64,000 nucleotides of DNA, taken from NCBI RefSeq assembly GCF_002923755.1, contig NZ_PGFZ01000014.1:1-64000 (forward strand), in the 5' to 3' direction. Below are positions 34,931 to 44,176 of the stretch, one piece after another. The translations under genes were made by a program, and so were the position numbers. Numbering within the stretch: the first letter of the stretch is position 1; every line of letters starts with the position of its first letter. The stretch is from Methylovulum psychrotolerans. GTDB lineage: Bacteria; Pseudomonadota; Gammaproteobacteria; Methylococcales; Methylomonadaceae. The notes under the pieces were generated by a model. It made no database searches and was not told where the DNA came from. It was given only the letters and a program-made list of their open reading frames with translations.

Positions 34931-36475
34931 TTAAATCTGCTTCATCGTAATATCCAAAGTGGAAATCCGGTAGGCGATTTGGCGGGGGGTCATGTTCAGC
35001 AAACGGGCGGCTTTGGCTTGTACCCAACCGCTTTGCTCCAACGCGGCGATGACCCGTTCGCGGTCATCAAGGTTTTCATCATTAAAATCAACGGATGGCA
35101 GTTTTTGCGGCTTGGCGTTCAGTCCGGCTTGTGCGACTACATTTTCCAAGCCGGTATTGACCATCACATCACGGTCGATGCTACCGTTAGGGCTCATAAT
35201 CGCCGCCCGCTCCAAGCAGTTGGCCAGTTCCCTGACGTTACCAGGCCAATCATGCTTCATCAGAATACGGATGGCGCTTTCTTTGATCTCCAAAGGCCGC
35301 CCGCCCTGTTGCTCGGAAATGCGGCGCAGCAAAAACTCCGACAGTTCGGGGATATCTTCGCTACGGTCACGCAAAGCCGGCATGTGAATAGGCATGACGT
35401 TAAGACGGTAATATAAATCCTCACGGAATTTGCCTTGGGTTACCTCTTCTTCAAGATTACGGTTGGTCGCGGCAATAATGCGCACATTGACCTTAATGGT
35501 TTGCGACCCGCCGACCCGCTCAAACTCGCCTTCCTGCAGGACCCGCAGTAACTTGGCTTGGAAAGAAGCCGATATTTCGCCAATTTCATCCAAGAATAAA
35601 GTGCCGTTATTGGCCAGTTCAAAGCGGCCTTTGCGTTGGCTGATCGCCCCGCTGAACGCACCTTTCTCATGACCGAACAGTTCCGATTCCAACAAGGTGT
35701 CCGGCAAGGCGGCACAATTGAGTTTGAGGAATGGCCCGCTGGCGCAACCGGAATTGAAATGGATGGCGTTGGCGACCACTTCCTTACCCGTGCCGGATTC
35801 GCCGCGCACTAAGACAGTGGTATTCCATTTGGCGACTTGCCGGATCAGGTCGAACACTTTCAGCATCGGTGGCGAATGGCCGATAATATTCTCAAAGCGG
35901 TAGTTTTTTATCAGTGCCTGTTTAAGCTGGTCGCGCTCGCTTTGCAGATGCAGTTGCTTGCGTTCGATAACCCGCAAGACTTTGACGCTTTGCGCAATCA
36001 GGTTAGCGATCATCTCCAAAAAGCGGGCGCGTTCGCCTAAAAACAAACTGTTATCGGGCTGGGCCGCCAACACGCCAATCGTGTCGCCTTGTTCGATGTA
36101 AATAGGCGAGCCGATAAACGGCAGTTCCGGGTCATATAAGCCTAAACGGCCTAAGAAACGCGGCTCGTCTGCGACTTTCTCTACCACCAGGGTACTGCCA
36201 GCATCCAGTATTGCCCCCATTAGGCCTTCACCAGACTGATAACGGATAGGCTGCTTAAGCGGGCTGCTCGCATCGGTGTGTACCACACTGACAATCAGGC
36301 TGTTACTTTCTATTTCCTTAAGGGTGATCATGCCAGAACGCATCCCCGAGCGTTTATGCAACAATTCCAGCACGGCTTGTAATTTGGCGTGCAGATCATG
36401 GGTGCTATTGAGGATTTGGCTGATCAGATACAAGGTATCCAGCTCCGCTTCAATCAGTTGGGTGCGATCAAGCAT
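34931..36475 (-). CDS. nifA: Nif-specific sigma54 activator NifA
   Basis: A 514-residue regulator: N-terminal GAF domain (about 18-165), central AAA+ sigma54-interaction domain with Walker A GESGTGKE (225-232) and Walker B GTLFLDEIGE (291-300), and a C-terminal Fis-type helix-turn-helix (AAARLLNMTPRQIAYRI-like region near 490-508). The sigma54-contact loop reads GAFSGA (272-277) where most activators have GAFTGA. There is no interdomain Cys-x4-Cys linker, as expected for a NifA controlled by NifL. The start overlaps the nifL stop (TGATG), so the two are translationally coupled. It should activate rnf through the sites at 38284-38340. Confidence 0.93.
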   Translation of the reverse strand: MLDRTQLIEAELDTLYLISQILNSTHDLHAKLQAVLELLHKRSGMRSGMITLKEIESNSLIVSVVHTDASSPLKQPIRYQSGEGLMGAILDAGSTLVVEKVADEPRFLGRLGLYDPELPFIGSPIYIEQGDTIGVLAAQPDNSLFLGERARFLEMIANLIAQSVKVLRVIERKQLHLQSERDQLKQALIKNYRFENIIGHSPPMLKVFDLIRQVAKWNTTVLVRGESGTGKEVVANAIHFNSGCASGPFLKLNCAALPDTLLESELFGHEKGAFSGAISQRKGRFELANNGTLFLDEIGEISASFQAKLLRVLQEGEFERVGGSQTIKVNVRIIAATNRNLEEEVTQGKFREDLYYRLNVMPIHMPALRDRSEDIPELSEFLLRRISEQQGGRPLEIKESAIRILMKHDWPGNVRELANCLERAAIMSPNGSIDRDVMVNTGLENVVAQAGLNAKPQKLPSVDFNDENLDDRERVIAALEQSGWVQAKAARLLNMTPRQIAYRISTLDITMKQI

Positions 36476-38094
36476 CAGATTAGTCCTCCAAGCTCCTGTC
36501 TATGTAAAGGGAAGCTGATTTTGAAGCGGCAGCCTTGCTCATAATTAGGGTCTATATCAATAAACCCCTGATGTTGGCTGACAATTTCCTTCGCTATCAC
36601 CAAGCCCATGCCCGCTTTTTGTCCGCCCATTGCCCGGGTCGTGTAAAAAGGCTCAAAGACTTTACTGCGTTTTTCTACAGGAATGCCCGGCCCTGTATCC
36701 TCAATATGTACATAGATCAGATCGGCATCGGCATAGGTGCTGATTTTTATACGTTGTTCGGTGGAGTTTCCAAAACCGACCGCCTCAATGGCGTTATCTA
36801 ATAATTGGTTGAATAATACCCGCAAACGGCTTTCAGAACCTAAAATATTCGGCAGTTCCGCCAGCGGTTGCCAATGCACGTCAATGCCGTTACTCCAGAT
36901 ACGTTGGTCGCTGAGCAATAATACTTCATGAAGAATCTGGTTAAGGTTGACCGGAATGATAGCGGTTTGGAGGATTTCAGGGATACAGTTTTGCATGGTC
37001 GCAATCGCTTCTTCACCCGATTGCTGGATTTGTTGCAAAATTTGCAGCAGTCCAGGATTTTGCCCATCACCTTTGTGCCGTAAAATTTGCTCAGCGGCTT
37101 TGATTTGATTCATCGGCATGTGGATTTGATGGATAGCCCCCAATAACGTTTCACGGATGCTGCGTACCCGTTCATCTTCGGACATTAAGGTTTTTAAGGT
37201 TTGGATATTCAATTCCTCCATTTGTCGCCGTTGCCGGGTAATGTCGGTAATAGTCAGGATAAGATATTGCTTAGAAGCGTTTTCAAAAAAACTGTCGGCA
37301 TGGACTTCGTTTTCCTTAAACCAATTGCCCGCGCAGGAAAACCAGCGCGACCTACGCCCAGCTTTGCCTTCCACCCTGAATTCACGGTTATTAAAACCTT
37401 TCTCGTTCGCTTGCAGGTCTGTCCATAAGCCGCCCATTTCCTCACGCAATAACTGTAAAAAATAGGCGGCAGGCTCACCTTTGTCCAGGTCGCTGACTAG
37501 TATTTTATAATTGTGATTGTCCAGTATCACCTTGTCTTGATCATCAATGACCACCATGGCAATCGGAGAAGAATTAATCACCGATTCTATCAGTAATTTT
37601 TGGTTAATGACTTTTTTATCCGCTTCATGAGCCTGGGTAATATCATGGTGCATCCCGATATAATGGCTGACCGCACCTTGGGCATTGAGCATAGGCGCGA
37701 TGGTCAGGTTGGCTATATAGCGATGCCCTGACTTATGGCGGTTACATAAAGTGCCACGCCAGACTTTTTTGCTGCGGATGGTATGCCATAAGTCGTAGTA
37801 CACCGTTCTGGGTGTGCGTTTGTCGGAGAGTATGGATTCGTTTTTGCCGAGAATATCTTCTGGCTGGTAGCCTGTGACTCTGGAAAACTCTTCATTGACG
37901 TAAAGGATTTTGGCTTTTTTGTCGGTGATGGAAATGGCGATGGGCACTTGCTCCACCGTCTCGACAAACAAGCTGTAAGGCATGGTGCCACCATTAAGGC
38001 CATCCGCATCGGTAAACAAATCAGGGATCAGTTCGCCAATGACGTTTGCCATATTGGTATGCGCCTGTAAAAACAGTAAAGAGGATTTTTTCAT
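36475..38094 (-). CDS. nifL: Nitrogen fixation anti-activator NifL
   Basis: A 539-residue PAS-PAS-histidine-kinase-like protein. The first PAS domain (about 40-160, VPIAISITDKKAKILYVNEEF, with GMHHDITQAHE after it) is the FAD redox sensor in known NifL. A second PAS follows (about 170-290). An H-like region IHQIHMPMNQIK and a GHKL ATP-binding domain (N-box FNQLLDNAIEAVG, G1 EDTGPGIP, G2 GMGLVIAKEI) complete it. NifL inhibits NifA when oxygen or fixed nitrogen is present. It is encoded immediately upstream of nifA. The ATG at 38094 has a weak ribosome site; ATG 38052 is an alternative. Confidence 0.92.
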   Translation of the reverse strand: MKKSSLLFLQAHTNMANVIGELIPDLFTDADGLNGGTMPYSLFVETVEQVPIAISITDKKAKILYVNEEFSRVTGYQPEDILGKNESILSDKRTPRTVYYDLWHTIRSKKVWRGTLCNRHKSGHRYIANLTIAPMLNAQGAVSHYIGMHHDITQAHEADKKVINQKLLIESVINSSPIAMVVIDDQDKVILDNHNYKILVSDLDKGEPAAYFLQLLREEMGGLWTDLQANEKGFNNREFRVEGKAGRRSRWFSCAGNWFKENEVHADSFFENASKQYLILTITDITRQRRQMEELNIQTLKTLMSEDERVRSIRETLLGAIHQIHMPMNQIKAAEQILRHKGDGQNPGLLQILQQIQQSGEEAIATMQNCIPEILQTAIIPVNLNQILHEVLLLSDQRIWSNGIDVHWQPLAELPNILGSESRLRVLFNQLLDNAIEAVGFGNSTEQRIKISTYADADLIYVHIEDTGPGIPVEKRSKVFEPFYTTRAMGGQKAGMGLVIAKEIVSQHQGFIDIDPNYEQGCRFKISFPLHRQELGGLI

Positions 38095-38283
38095 ATGACG
38101 GCCTAGTCTGAAGAAGCTATAGATAATTATTAAGCAATTTTAACGCCAGTAACGGCATGGTGATGGCCATAGCGTAAGCTAGATGGATGACTTTTGGGTG
38201 TTTGTCAAGCAGATAAGCTTGCCAGTCTTGCCCCCTATTACTCTGCCCTTACTTGCACAATTATTCAAGCACTACTTATAGTT

Positions 38284-38299
38284 TGTCGGGTTTGCGACA
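38284..38299. promoter_or_regulatory. NifA upstream activator site 1 (TGT-N10-ACA)
   Basis: TGTCGGGTTTGCGACA matches the TGT-N10-ACA consensus exactly. It lies about 108 bases upstream of the start of the -24 element of the rnfA promoter, the usual distance for NifA binding followed by DNA looping. The motif alone is short; the distance and second copy raise its credibility. Confidence 0.7.
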
Positions 38300-38324
38300 A
38301 AAACTTTCTTTCCGTCTTGTCCGG

Positions 38325-38340
38325 TGTCCTACTTAGAACA
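38325..38340. promoter_or_regulatory. NifA upstream activator site 2 (TGT-N10-ACA)
   Basis: TGTCCTACTTAGAACA is a second exact TGT-N10-ACA match, 41 bases after the first and about 67 bases upstream of the -24 element of the rnfA promoter. It is symmetric and could in principle also serve the divergent nifL gene, for which I found no correctly spaced -24/-12 element. Confidence 0.65.
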
Positions 38341-38406
38341 GCTGAACCCTGCCCATTATCAGGCTTATGTAGCTGTTTAGCGGAGCAAATGGAGTTTTAA
38401 CCCTAT

Positions 38407-38422
38407 TGGCATGGTTACTGCT
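38407..38422 (+). promoter_or_regulatory. Sigma54 (-24/-12) promoter of the rnf operon
   Basis: TGGCATGGTTACTGCT matches TGGCAYR-N4-TTGCW with a single deviation (C for T in the -12 box) and exact GG-GC spacing. Transcription would begin near 38433, 30 bases before the rnfA start codon. With two TGT-N10-ACA sites upstream this is a complete NifA-dependent control region. Confidence 0.78.
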
Positions 38423-38462
38423 TTTAATTAAGCAAAGCCCTATCAATCGTCTGGACACTACA

Positions 38463-39044
38463 GTGAGTGAATATCTGCTTCTTCTATTAGGCACAGCATT
38501 GGTGAACAACGTCGTGCTGGTCAAATTTCTAGGTTTATGCCCGTTTATGGGGGTGTCGAAAAAACTCGATTCCGCTTTAAGCATGGGGTTGGCGACGACT
38601 TTTGTGCTGACCTTGGCGGCCATGACCAGTTGGTTATTGGAACATTTTATCTTAGCGCCGCTGCATATTGAATTTTTGCGCATCTTAGCCTTTATTTTGG
38701 TGATCGCCGCCGTCGTACAGTTTACCGAAATGGTTGTGCATAAGACTTCACCCGTACTCTATCAGATTTTAGGCATTTTTTTGCCGCTGATCACCACTAA
38801 TTGTGCGGTATTGGGCGTGGCGTTACTGAATGTGCAAGAGCAATACGGTTTTATGCAAAGCCTGATTTTCGGTTTCGGCTCCGCCCTAGGCTTTACCTTG
38901 GTGATGGTGTTGTTTGCAGGCTTACGCGAGCGTCTTGCTGTGATGGCCGTTCCGGTATTGTTTGCCGGCACCCCTATCGCCTTTATCACCGCCGGGATAT
39001 TATCTTTGGCTTTTATGGGCTTTGCAGGGCTTTATACTAAATGA
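38463..39044 (+). CDS. rnfA: Electron transport complex subunit RnfA
   Basis: A 193-residue integral membrane protein with six hydrophobic segments, of the RnfA/NqrE family. The start is GTG 38463 ([24 protein letters not shown]), the standard RnfA N-terminus. The open frame extends back to a TTG at 38406, but that would overlap the sigma54 promoter. Conserved segments include [14 protein letters not shown] and [16 protein letters not shown], whose cysteines ligate an intramembrane iron-sulfur cluster in Rnf/Nqr complexes. First gene of rnfABCDGEH, which here likely drives electrons from NADH to ferredoxin or flavodoxin for nitrogenase. Confidence 0.94.
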   Translation: MSEYLLLLLGTALVNNVVLVKFLGLCPFMGVSKKLDSALSMGLATTFVLTLAAMTSWLLEHFILAPLHIEFLRILAFILVIAAVVQFTEMVVHKTSPVLYQILGIFLPLITTNCAVLGVALLNVQEQYGFMQSLIFGFGSALGFTLVMVLFAGLRERLAVMAVPVLFAGTPIAFITAGILSLAFMGFAGLYTK

Positions 39045-39078
39045 GTACACCGTCAACAAAAAGCGACAGGAAAACAGC

Positions 39079-39633
39079 ATGTATGTGTTATACGCCATTG
39101 TCAGTTTGACTTTATTGGGGCTGGTGTTAGGCCTTGCGTTGGGGATTGCCGGCAAATATTTAAAAGTTGAGAGCAGTCCGCTGGTGGATGAGCTGGAAGC
39201 CATGTTGCCCGGTTCGCAATGCGGGCAATGCGGCTTCCTTGGTTGCCGTCCCGCTGCCGAAGCCTTGGCGGAAGGTAATGCGCCGGCGACCATTTGCCCG
39301 CCCGGCGGCAGTACCTTAGCCGAACAGATTGCGGCACTTTTGGGCTTGGATCTGGATTTAAGCGCGGTCAAAGAACCGGAATTGCTGGTCGCTAGAGTCA
39401 GTGAAGCCACCTGCACGGGCTGTACCCGTTGCTTTAAGGTTTGCCCCACCGATGCCATTGTCGGTGCCCCGAAACAAATCCATGCCGTGGTTGCCGATGC
39501 CTGCATAGGCTGTAAAAAATGTGTTGAGGTCTGTCCAACCGAATGCCTGCAAATGCACCCGATCGAAATCACGTTGCGTAATTGGCGCTGGGCTAAGCCC
39601 ACCATCAACCCTGCGGGTAACGCCTTATGTTAA
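39079..39633 (+). CDS. rnfB: Electron transport complex iron-sulfur subunit RnfB
   Basis: A 184-residue subunit: an N-terminal membrane anchor (IVSLTLLGLVLGLALGIAG), then a four-cysteine [4Fe-4S] domain (CGQCGFLGC with a later CPPGG cysteine), and two ferredoxin-type clusters CTGCTRCFKVCP and CIGCKKCVEVCP. The start ATG 39079 has AGGA upstream; longer frames would run into rnfA. It passes electrons to soluble ferredoxin. It overlaps rnfC by seven bases. Confidence 0.94.
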   Translation: MYVLYAIVSLTLLGLVLGLALGIAGKYLKVESSPLVDELEAMLPGSQCGQCGFLGCRPAAEALAEGNAPATICPPGGSTLAEQIAALLGLDLDLSAVKEPELLVARVSEATCTGCTRCFKVCPTDAIVGAPKQIHAVVADACIGCKKCVEVCPTECLQMHPIEITLRNWRWAKPTINPAGNALC

Positions 39634-41114
39634 GCTTCTTTACCAAAGCGCGTATCCGTGGTGGTGTCCATGCCGAAGAACACAAAGCCATTACGGCGAC
39701 CCAAGCTATCGTCACTGGTTTCCCGTTGCCGAAAACACTGTATATTCCCCTCCAGCAACACGTCGGCAAACCTGCCGAACCGCTGATTAGGGTAGGCGAA
39801 CAGGTTTTGAAAGGGCAATTGCTTGCCTACAGCCAAGGCTTGATCTCTGCCCCTGTCCACGCGCCCAGTTCCGGGGTGATTCTGGATGTCAATGACTACC
39901 CTGCCCCGCACCCGTCCGCTCTGCCTATCCGCATGATTGTACTGGAAACCGATGGCAAGGATCAATGGCTGGAGCTACCTGCCGTGGCTGACCCGTTCCA
40001 GTTAGCCCCCGAAGACATCAGCTTGCGGGTGGGGGCGGCCGGCATTGTCGGCTTGGGCGGGGCAACGTTCCCGACTGCCGTCAAGCTGAATATGGGGCGG
40101 GAAAACCATATCGACACATTGATTATCAACGGTGCGGAATGCGAACCCTATTTAAGCTGTGATGACCGTTTGATGCAGGAGCGTAGTGACCAGATCATTG
40201 ACGGGGTGCGGCTGATGCTGCACGGCATGGAAACCGGGCAGGCGATAGTGGCGATTGAAGATAATAAACCGCAAGCTTTTAATGCTATGCTGGCATCGGC
40301 GCAGGCTTATCCTAAAATTACCGTGATACAAATCCCTACCCGTTATCCTATGGGCTGGGATAGGCAACTAATCGGTTATGTGACAGGCCGCGAAGTGCCG
40401 GTAGGTTCACGTTCTTCAGAAGTCGGCGTAACCATCCATAATGTCGGCACCGCTTATGCTACGCATAAAGCGATACGCTATGGCCAGCCTTTGGTTAGCC
40501 GGGTACTGACCGTCTCCGGCGGCGCGGTGGGGCGGCCTATGAATGTGGAAGTGCCTTTGGGGACATTAATCTCCGAAGTGTTTGACTTTTGCGGTGTCGA
40601 TGCCCGGCAGACCGCCCGTATCATTATGGGTGGCCCCATGATGGGCGACGCCTTGCCGCATACTGGCTTGCCGACCGTCAAAGCCACCAGCGGCCTGTTG
40701 GCCCTAACTGCTAGCGAGCTTAAAGATACCGATGAACAACCGTGTATCCGTTGCGCCAGTTGCGTCAGCGTCTGTCCTGCTGGATTGCGGCCTTTAGATA
40801 TGGCGAATAATATCCGCGTCAACCAACTGGATGCCGCTGTTGATATAGGCCTGAAAGACTGTATCAGTTGCGGTTGCTGCTCCTATATTTGCCCGTCCAA
40901 TATCCCTTTGGTGCAGTATTTTAAATATGCGTCCGGCGAAGTCGCCGCCCGGCAACAAGCCCAACACAAGTCTGAACAAACTAAACGCCTGATGGAAGCG
41001 CGTAACACCCGTCTGGAGCGTATCGCCGAGAAACAGCGCGAAGAAGAACAGGCGCGTATCGCCGCCAAATTGGAACGGGAACGCCTGAAAGCCGAGCAGG
41101 AGGCCAGCGTATGA
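39627..41114 (+). CDS. rnfC: Electron transport complex subunit RnfC
   Basis: A 495-residue peripheral subunit. It contains the NADH/FMN-binding Nqo1-like region (GLGGATFPTAVKLN and INGAECEPYLSCDDRLM), an SLBB-like segment and two [4Fe-4S] ferredoxin clusters, CIRCASCVSVCP and CISCGCCSYICP, near residues 373-425. A charged helical tail rich in Glu, Arg and Ala closes the protein; this tail is short compared with that of E. coli RsxC. It takes electrons from NADH. It overlaps rnfB by seven bases and rnfD by four. Confidence 0.94.
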   Translation: MLSFFTKARIRGGVHAEEHKAITATQAIVTGFPLPKTLYIPLQQHVGKPAEPLIRVGEQVLKGQLLAYSQGLISAPVHAPSSGVILDVNDYPAPHPSALPIRMIVLETDGKDQWLELPAVADPFQLAPEDISLRVGAAGIVGLGGATFPTAVKLNMGRENHIDTLIINGAECEPYLSCDDRLMQERSDQIIDGVRLMLHGMETGQAIVAIEDNKPQAFNAMLASAQAYPKITVIQIPTRYPMGWDRQLIGYVTGREVPVGSRSSEVGVTIHNVGTAYATHKAIRYGQPLVSRVLTVSGGAVGRPMNVEVPLGTLISEVFDFCGVDARQTARIIMGGPMMGDALPHTGLPTVKATSGLLALTASELKDTDEQPCIRCASCVSVCPAGLRPLDMANNIRVNQLDAAVDIGLKDCISCGCCSYICPSNIPLVQYFKYASGEVAARQQAQHKSEQTKRLMEARNTRLERIAEKQREEEQARIAAKLERERLKAEQEASV

Positions 41115-42184
41115 TGATACTCAGCAAACCTAACAGCGGTGCCCACATTGGCGCTAACAGAAGTGTCCGCCAGATTATGTGGCAAGTCATCTTGGCCTTA
41201 TCGCCCGCCACCGTCTTTGGGCTGTGGTGTTTTGGCTGGCCTGCCCTCAACCTGTTTATCATTACCGTCACCTCAGCACTATTTTTTGAAGCGTTCTGTA
41301 TCCGCTTGCAAGGCCGGGCGGCTAAGCCCGTGCTGATGGACGGCTCGGCATTACTGACCGGATGGCTGTTGGCGATGACCTTGCCGCCGTGGGCGCCGTG
41401 GTGGATAGGTGTGGTCGGTTCCGGGCTCGCCATCATTTTAGGCAAGCAAGTCTATGGCGGCTTGGGGCAGAATTTGTTTAATCCGGCGATGTTGGCGCGG
41501 GTGGCCCTGTTAATTTCCTTCCCTATTGAAATGACCACTTGGGCGAACGTTTCGCCGCTGTTCTTTAGTCATTCGCCGGGGCTGGCCGAGAGCTGGCATA
41601 TCACTTTTTCAGGGTTGGATAATCTGGACGCTTACACCGGGGCGACCACCCTAGGCTATATTAAAACGGAATTTTCGCAAAACCGCGTTTTAGCGGACAT
41701 TATGCAAGATTATTCGCCGATTCTGAGCTTTATTGGCTGGAGCCGTGGCAGCTTGGGCGAAGCCTCAACGCTATTGCTGGCTTTAGGCGGTATCTGGTTG
41801 ATCCGCGCCAAAATCATCACTTGGCATATTCCGGTGGCCTTACTGGCGACTGTCACCGTCTTGGCCAGTATTTTCCATTTGGCCGATAGCCAACATTATA
41901 TCAGCCCCTTTGTGCATCTGAATTCGGGGGCAATGATGTGTGTGGCTTTTTTCATCGCCACCGATTATGTCACCTCTCCTAACACCGCTACCGGGCAATT
42001 GGTGTTTGGCGCGGGTTGCGGCTTATTGATTTTCGTTATCCGCACTTGGGGCGCGTATCCCGAAGGCGCCGGGTTTGCGGTGTTGCTGATGAATTCGGCG
42101 ACCCCGCTGATCGACCACTATATCCGCCCGCGCATTTACGGACGTGACCGCAAAGGCAAGCCGCTGGAAATCCCCAAACCGTAA
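41111..42184 (+). CDS. rnfD: Electron transport complex subunit RnfD
   Basis: A 357-residue membrane protein of the NqrB/RnfD family with eight to ten hydrophobic segments. The flavin attachment motif is in the segment DAYTGATTLGYIK (the threonine after GA carries covalent FMN in the family). It starts in the four-base overlap ATGA with rnfC. It forms part of the membrane core for sodium or proton translocation. Confidence 0.93.
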   Translation: MMILSKPNSGAHIGANRSVRQIMWQVILALSPATVFGLWCFGWPALNLFIITVTSALFFEAFCIRLQGRAAKPVLMDGSALLTGWLLAMTLPPWAPWWIGVVGSGLAIILGKQVYGGLGQNLFNPAMLARVALLISFPIEMTTWANVSPLFFSHSPGLAESWHITFSGLDNLDAYTGATTLGYIKTEFSQNRVLADIMQDYSPILSFIGWSRGSLGEASTLLLALGGIWLIRAKIITWHIPVALLATVTVLASIFHLADSQHYISPFVHLNSGAMMCVAFFIATDYVTSPNTATGQLVFGAGCGLLIFVIRTWGAYPEGAGFAVLLMNSATPLIDHYIRPRIYGRDRKGKPLEIPKP

Positions 42185-42212
42185 CGTCCCCCTTGCTGAC
42201 AGAGCGCACACC

Positions 42213-42923
42213 ATGAAACCAGAACCCTCCCTGACCGAACGCCTCACCGTGCAAGCCGCTTACTATTGGGAGTGGCTAAAGCGTTGGCTGGAACCTGCGC
42301 ACTTGGCACAGTTACGGCCTTTGCTGACTTTTCAAACCGGCATCTTGGCAGGTTTTGCATTGCTTGCCAGTGTGTTGTTGGGTTTGACCAATTGCAGCAC
42401 CCAAGACTTGATCCAACAGCGCTTGGACGATGATTTAAAAGCCTCGTTGGCCGAAGTGCTGCCTGCCGACATGTACGATAATAACCTGCTGCAAGACACC
42501 AAGACCATCCCGTCCGACACCTACAATATCGCCGCGAATGAGACTTTGGTGTATCTGGCGAAAAAATCCGGCAAAGTCACCGCCGTTTGTTTCAAGCTGA
42601 CCGCCCCCGACGGTTATTCAGGGGCAATCAACATGATTATGGGCATAGACCGCGACGGCGCTGTCTTAGGTGTGCGTGTCTTAAGCCATAAAGAAACGCC
42701 GGGCTTAGGCGATAAAATAGAAGTCGGCAAATCCAATTGGATACTCGACTTTGTCGGGCGTTCTTTAGAAAACCTGAACGCCGCACAATGGGCTGTAAAA
42801 AAAGATGGTGGCGTGTTCGATCAATTTGCCGGTGCCACCATCACCCCGCGCAAATCCGTCCAAGCTATTTATCGTGGCCTGCAATTGTTTAAAGCCCACC
42901 AAGCAGAACTTATTAACCCTTAA
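42213..42923 (+). CDS. rnfG: Electron transport complex subunit RnfG
   Basis: A 236-residue subunit with one membrane anchor (LLTFQTGILAGFALLASVLLG) and a periplasmic FMN-binding domain. The covalent FMN site is the threonine in FAGATITPRKSV near residue 209 (family motif S/TGAT). GHKETPGLGDK-type residues (SHKETPGLGDKIE) are also typical. ATG 42213 follows the rnfD stop by 28 bases; upstream in-frame starts overlap rnfD and are not preferred. Confidence 0.92.
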   Translation: MKPEPSLTERLTVQAAYYWEWLKRWLEPAHLAQLRPLLTFQTGILAGFALLASVLLGLTNCSTQDLIQQRLDDDLKASLAEVLPADMYDNNLLQDTKTIPSDTYNIAANETLVYLAKKSGKVTAVCFKLTAPDGYSGAINMIMGIDRDGAVLGVRVLSHKETPGLGDKIEVGKSNWILDFVGRSLENLNAAQWAVKKDGGVFDQFAGATITPRKSVQAIYRGLQLFKAHQAELINP

Positions 42924-42938
42924 GTCGAGGACTAGGCC

Positions 42939-43628
42939 ATGTTTCTATCAGAAAACTACCGAAAAATCGCCAGCGACGGTATATGGAACAATAATATCGT
43001 CTTCGGGCAAAACTTGGCCTTATGTCCGCTGTTGGCGGTCACAGGAACGGCGACGAATGGCTTAGGCATGGGGTTGGCGACCCTGGTGGTCATTACCGCC
43101 TCGAACGGGCTGATTTCCCTGACCCGCCATTTAATTCCCAGCGAAATCCGCATCCCGATTTTTGTCTTGCTGATTGCCGCCTTAGTGACGCTGGTGGATA
43201 TTTTAATGAACGCCTGGGCGCATGAGTTGTATAAGGTGCTAGGCTTATTTATTGCCTTGATCGTTACCAACTGCGCCCTATTAGGCCGTGCCGAGGCCTT
43301 TGCTTCCAAACAACCTGTCAAAGAGTCCTTATGGGATGGCCTAATGATGGGCTTAGGTTTCACGCTGGTGTTGGTCGCCTTAGGGGCGGTGCGGGAAATC
43401 AGTTCGGCAGGTACTTTATTCGCCCATGCCTCGGTTTTGCTGGGCGAATCGTTCCGGTTTTTGGAAGTGACGGTCATCTCCGACTATAAAGGTTTTTTAC
43501 TGATGGCCTTACCGCCCGGCGGCTTTATTATGCTGGCGTTTTTAATTGTCGGCAAACGCCTGATTGACCAAAAGCTTGCGCAAAGAAAAGTGCCTGCCGA
43601 GGTGTTAACCCCAGCGATTATTGATTAA
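42939..43628 (+). CDS. rnfE: Electron transport complex subunit RnfE
   Basis: A 229-residue integral membrane protein, paralogous to RnfA, with six hydrophobic segments. Family segments include WNNNIVFGQNLALCPLLAVT and LIVTNCALLGRAEAFA, whose cysteines match those ligating the membrane iron-sulfur cluster together with RnfA. GAGGAC precedes the start. It lies 15 bases after rnfG and 11 before rnfH. Confidence 0.93.
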   Translation: MFLSENYRKIASDGIWNNNIVFGQNLALCPLLAVTGTATNGLGMGLATLVVITASNGLISLTRHLIPSEIRIPIFVLLIAALVTLVDILMNAWAHELYKVLGLFIALIVTNCALLGRAEAFASKQPVKESLWDGLMMGLGFTLVLVALGAVREISSAGTLFAHASVLLGESFRFLEVTVISDYKGFLLMALPPGGFIMLAFLIVGKRLIDQKLAQRKVPAEVLTPAIID

Positions 43629-43639
43629 GAGGTGCCATT

Positions 43640-43900
43640 ATGAATGTCGGAGTCTGTTACGCCGAAGTGGATAGGCAATTATGGATGCGTTTGGAAGTAC
43701 CCGAACACAGTACCGTTGAAGAAGCCATTAACTTGTCGGGCGTATTAAAACTTTATCCAGAAATAAACTTAGCCACCCAAAAAGTCGGCATCTTCGGCAA
43801 AATCGCCACCCTGAGTACGCCTGTACAAGATGGTGACCGTGTAGAAATCTATCGGCCTATCACCGCCGACCCGCAACAAGTGCAGCGGCGGCGACGTTAG
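43640..43900 (+). CDS. rnfH: RnfH family protein (UPF0125)
   Basis: An 86-residue beta-grasp (ubiquitin-like) protein. It opens MNVGVCYAEVDRQLWMRLEVP and has the family end VQDGDRVEIYRPITADPQQ with a basic tail. GAGG lies at correct distance from the ATG. It is the last gene of the rnf operon, as in Rhodobacter and Azotobacter nif-linked rnf clusters; its exact role is unknown. Confidence 0.9.
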   Translation: MNVGVCYAEVDRQLWMRLEVPEHSTVEEAINLSGVLKLYPEINLATQKVGIFGKIATLSTPVQDGDRVEIYRPITADPQQVQRRRR

Positions 43901-44176
43901 TTTTTGCTTACTTTAAGCGAAAAATATGATAACTAGCCCGCAAAAGTAAAAAAAATTATCTTAAACCGCTAATAAAAAGATACAATCCTCTTTAGCGACT
44001 CAAAATAAACCGTAAGTTGTTAATTATTAACATGAAAAATGGTATTAATCCACAAGATGCCAAACTTGTTTTTTAGCGTCTGCCCGGAATTAGTTGAGTC
44101 TGCTTAAGCGCATATCCAGGATAAGGCCCTGCCGCTTTGTCCTAGAGTGCCCATAATAATTAGAGGAGTATAAGCG

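Noticed and set aside
38200-38235. A possible -24/-12 promoter toward nifL on the minus strand (GCAGATAAGCTTGCCA read on plus).
   Set aside because: The GC to CC spacing is off by one base from the sigma54 rule.
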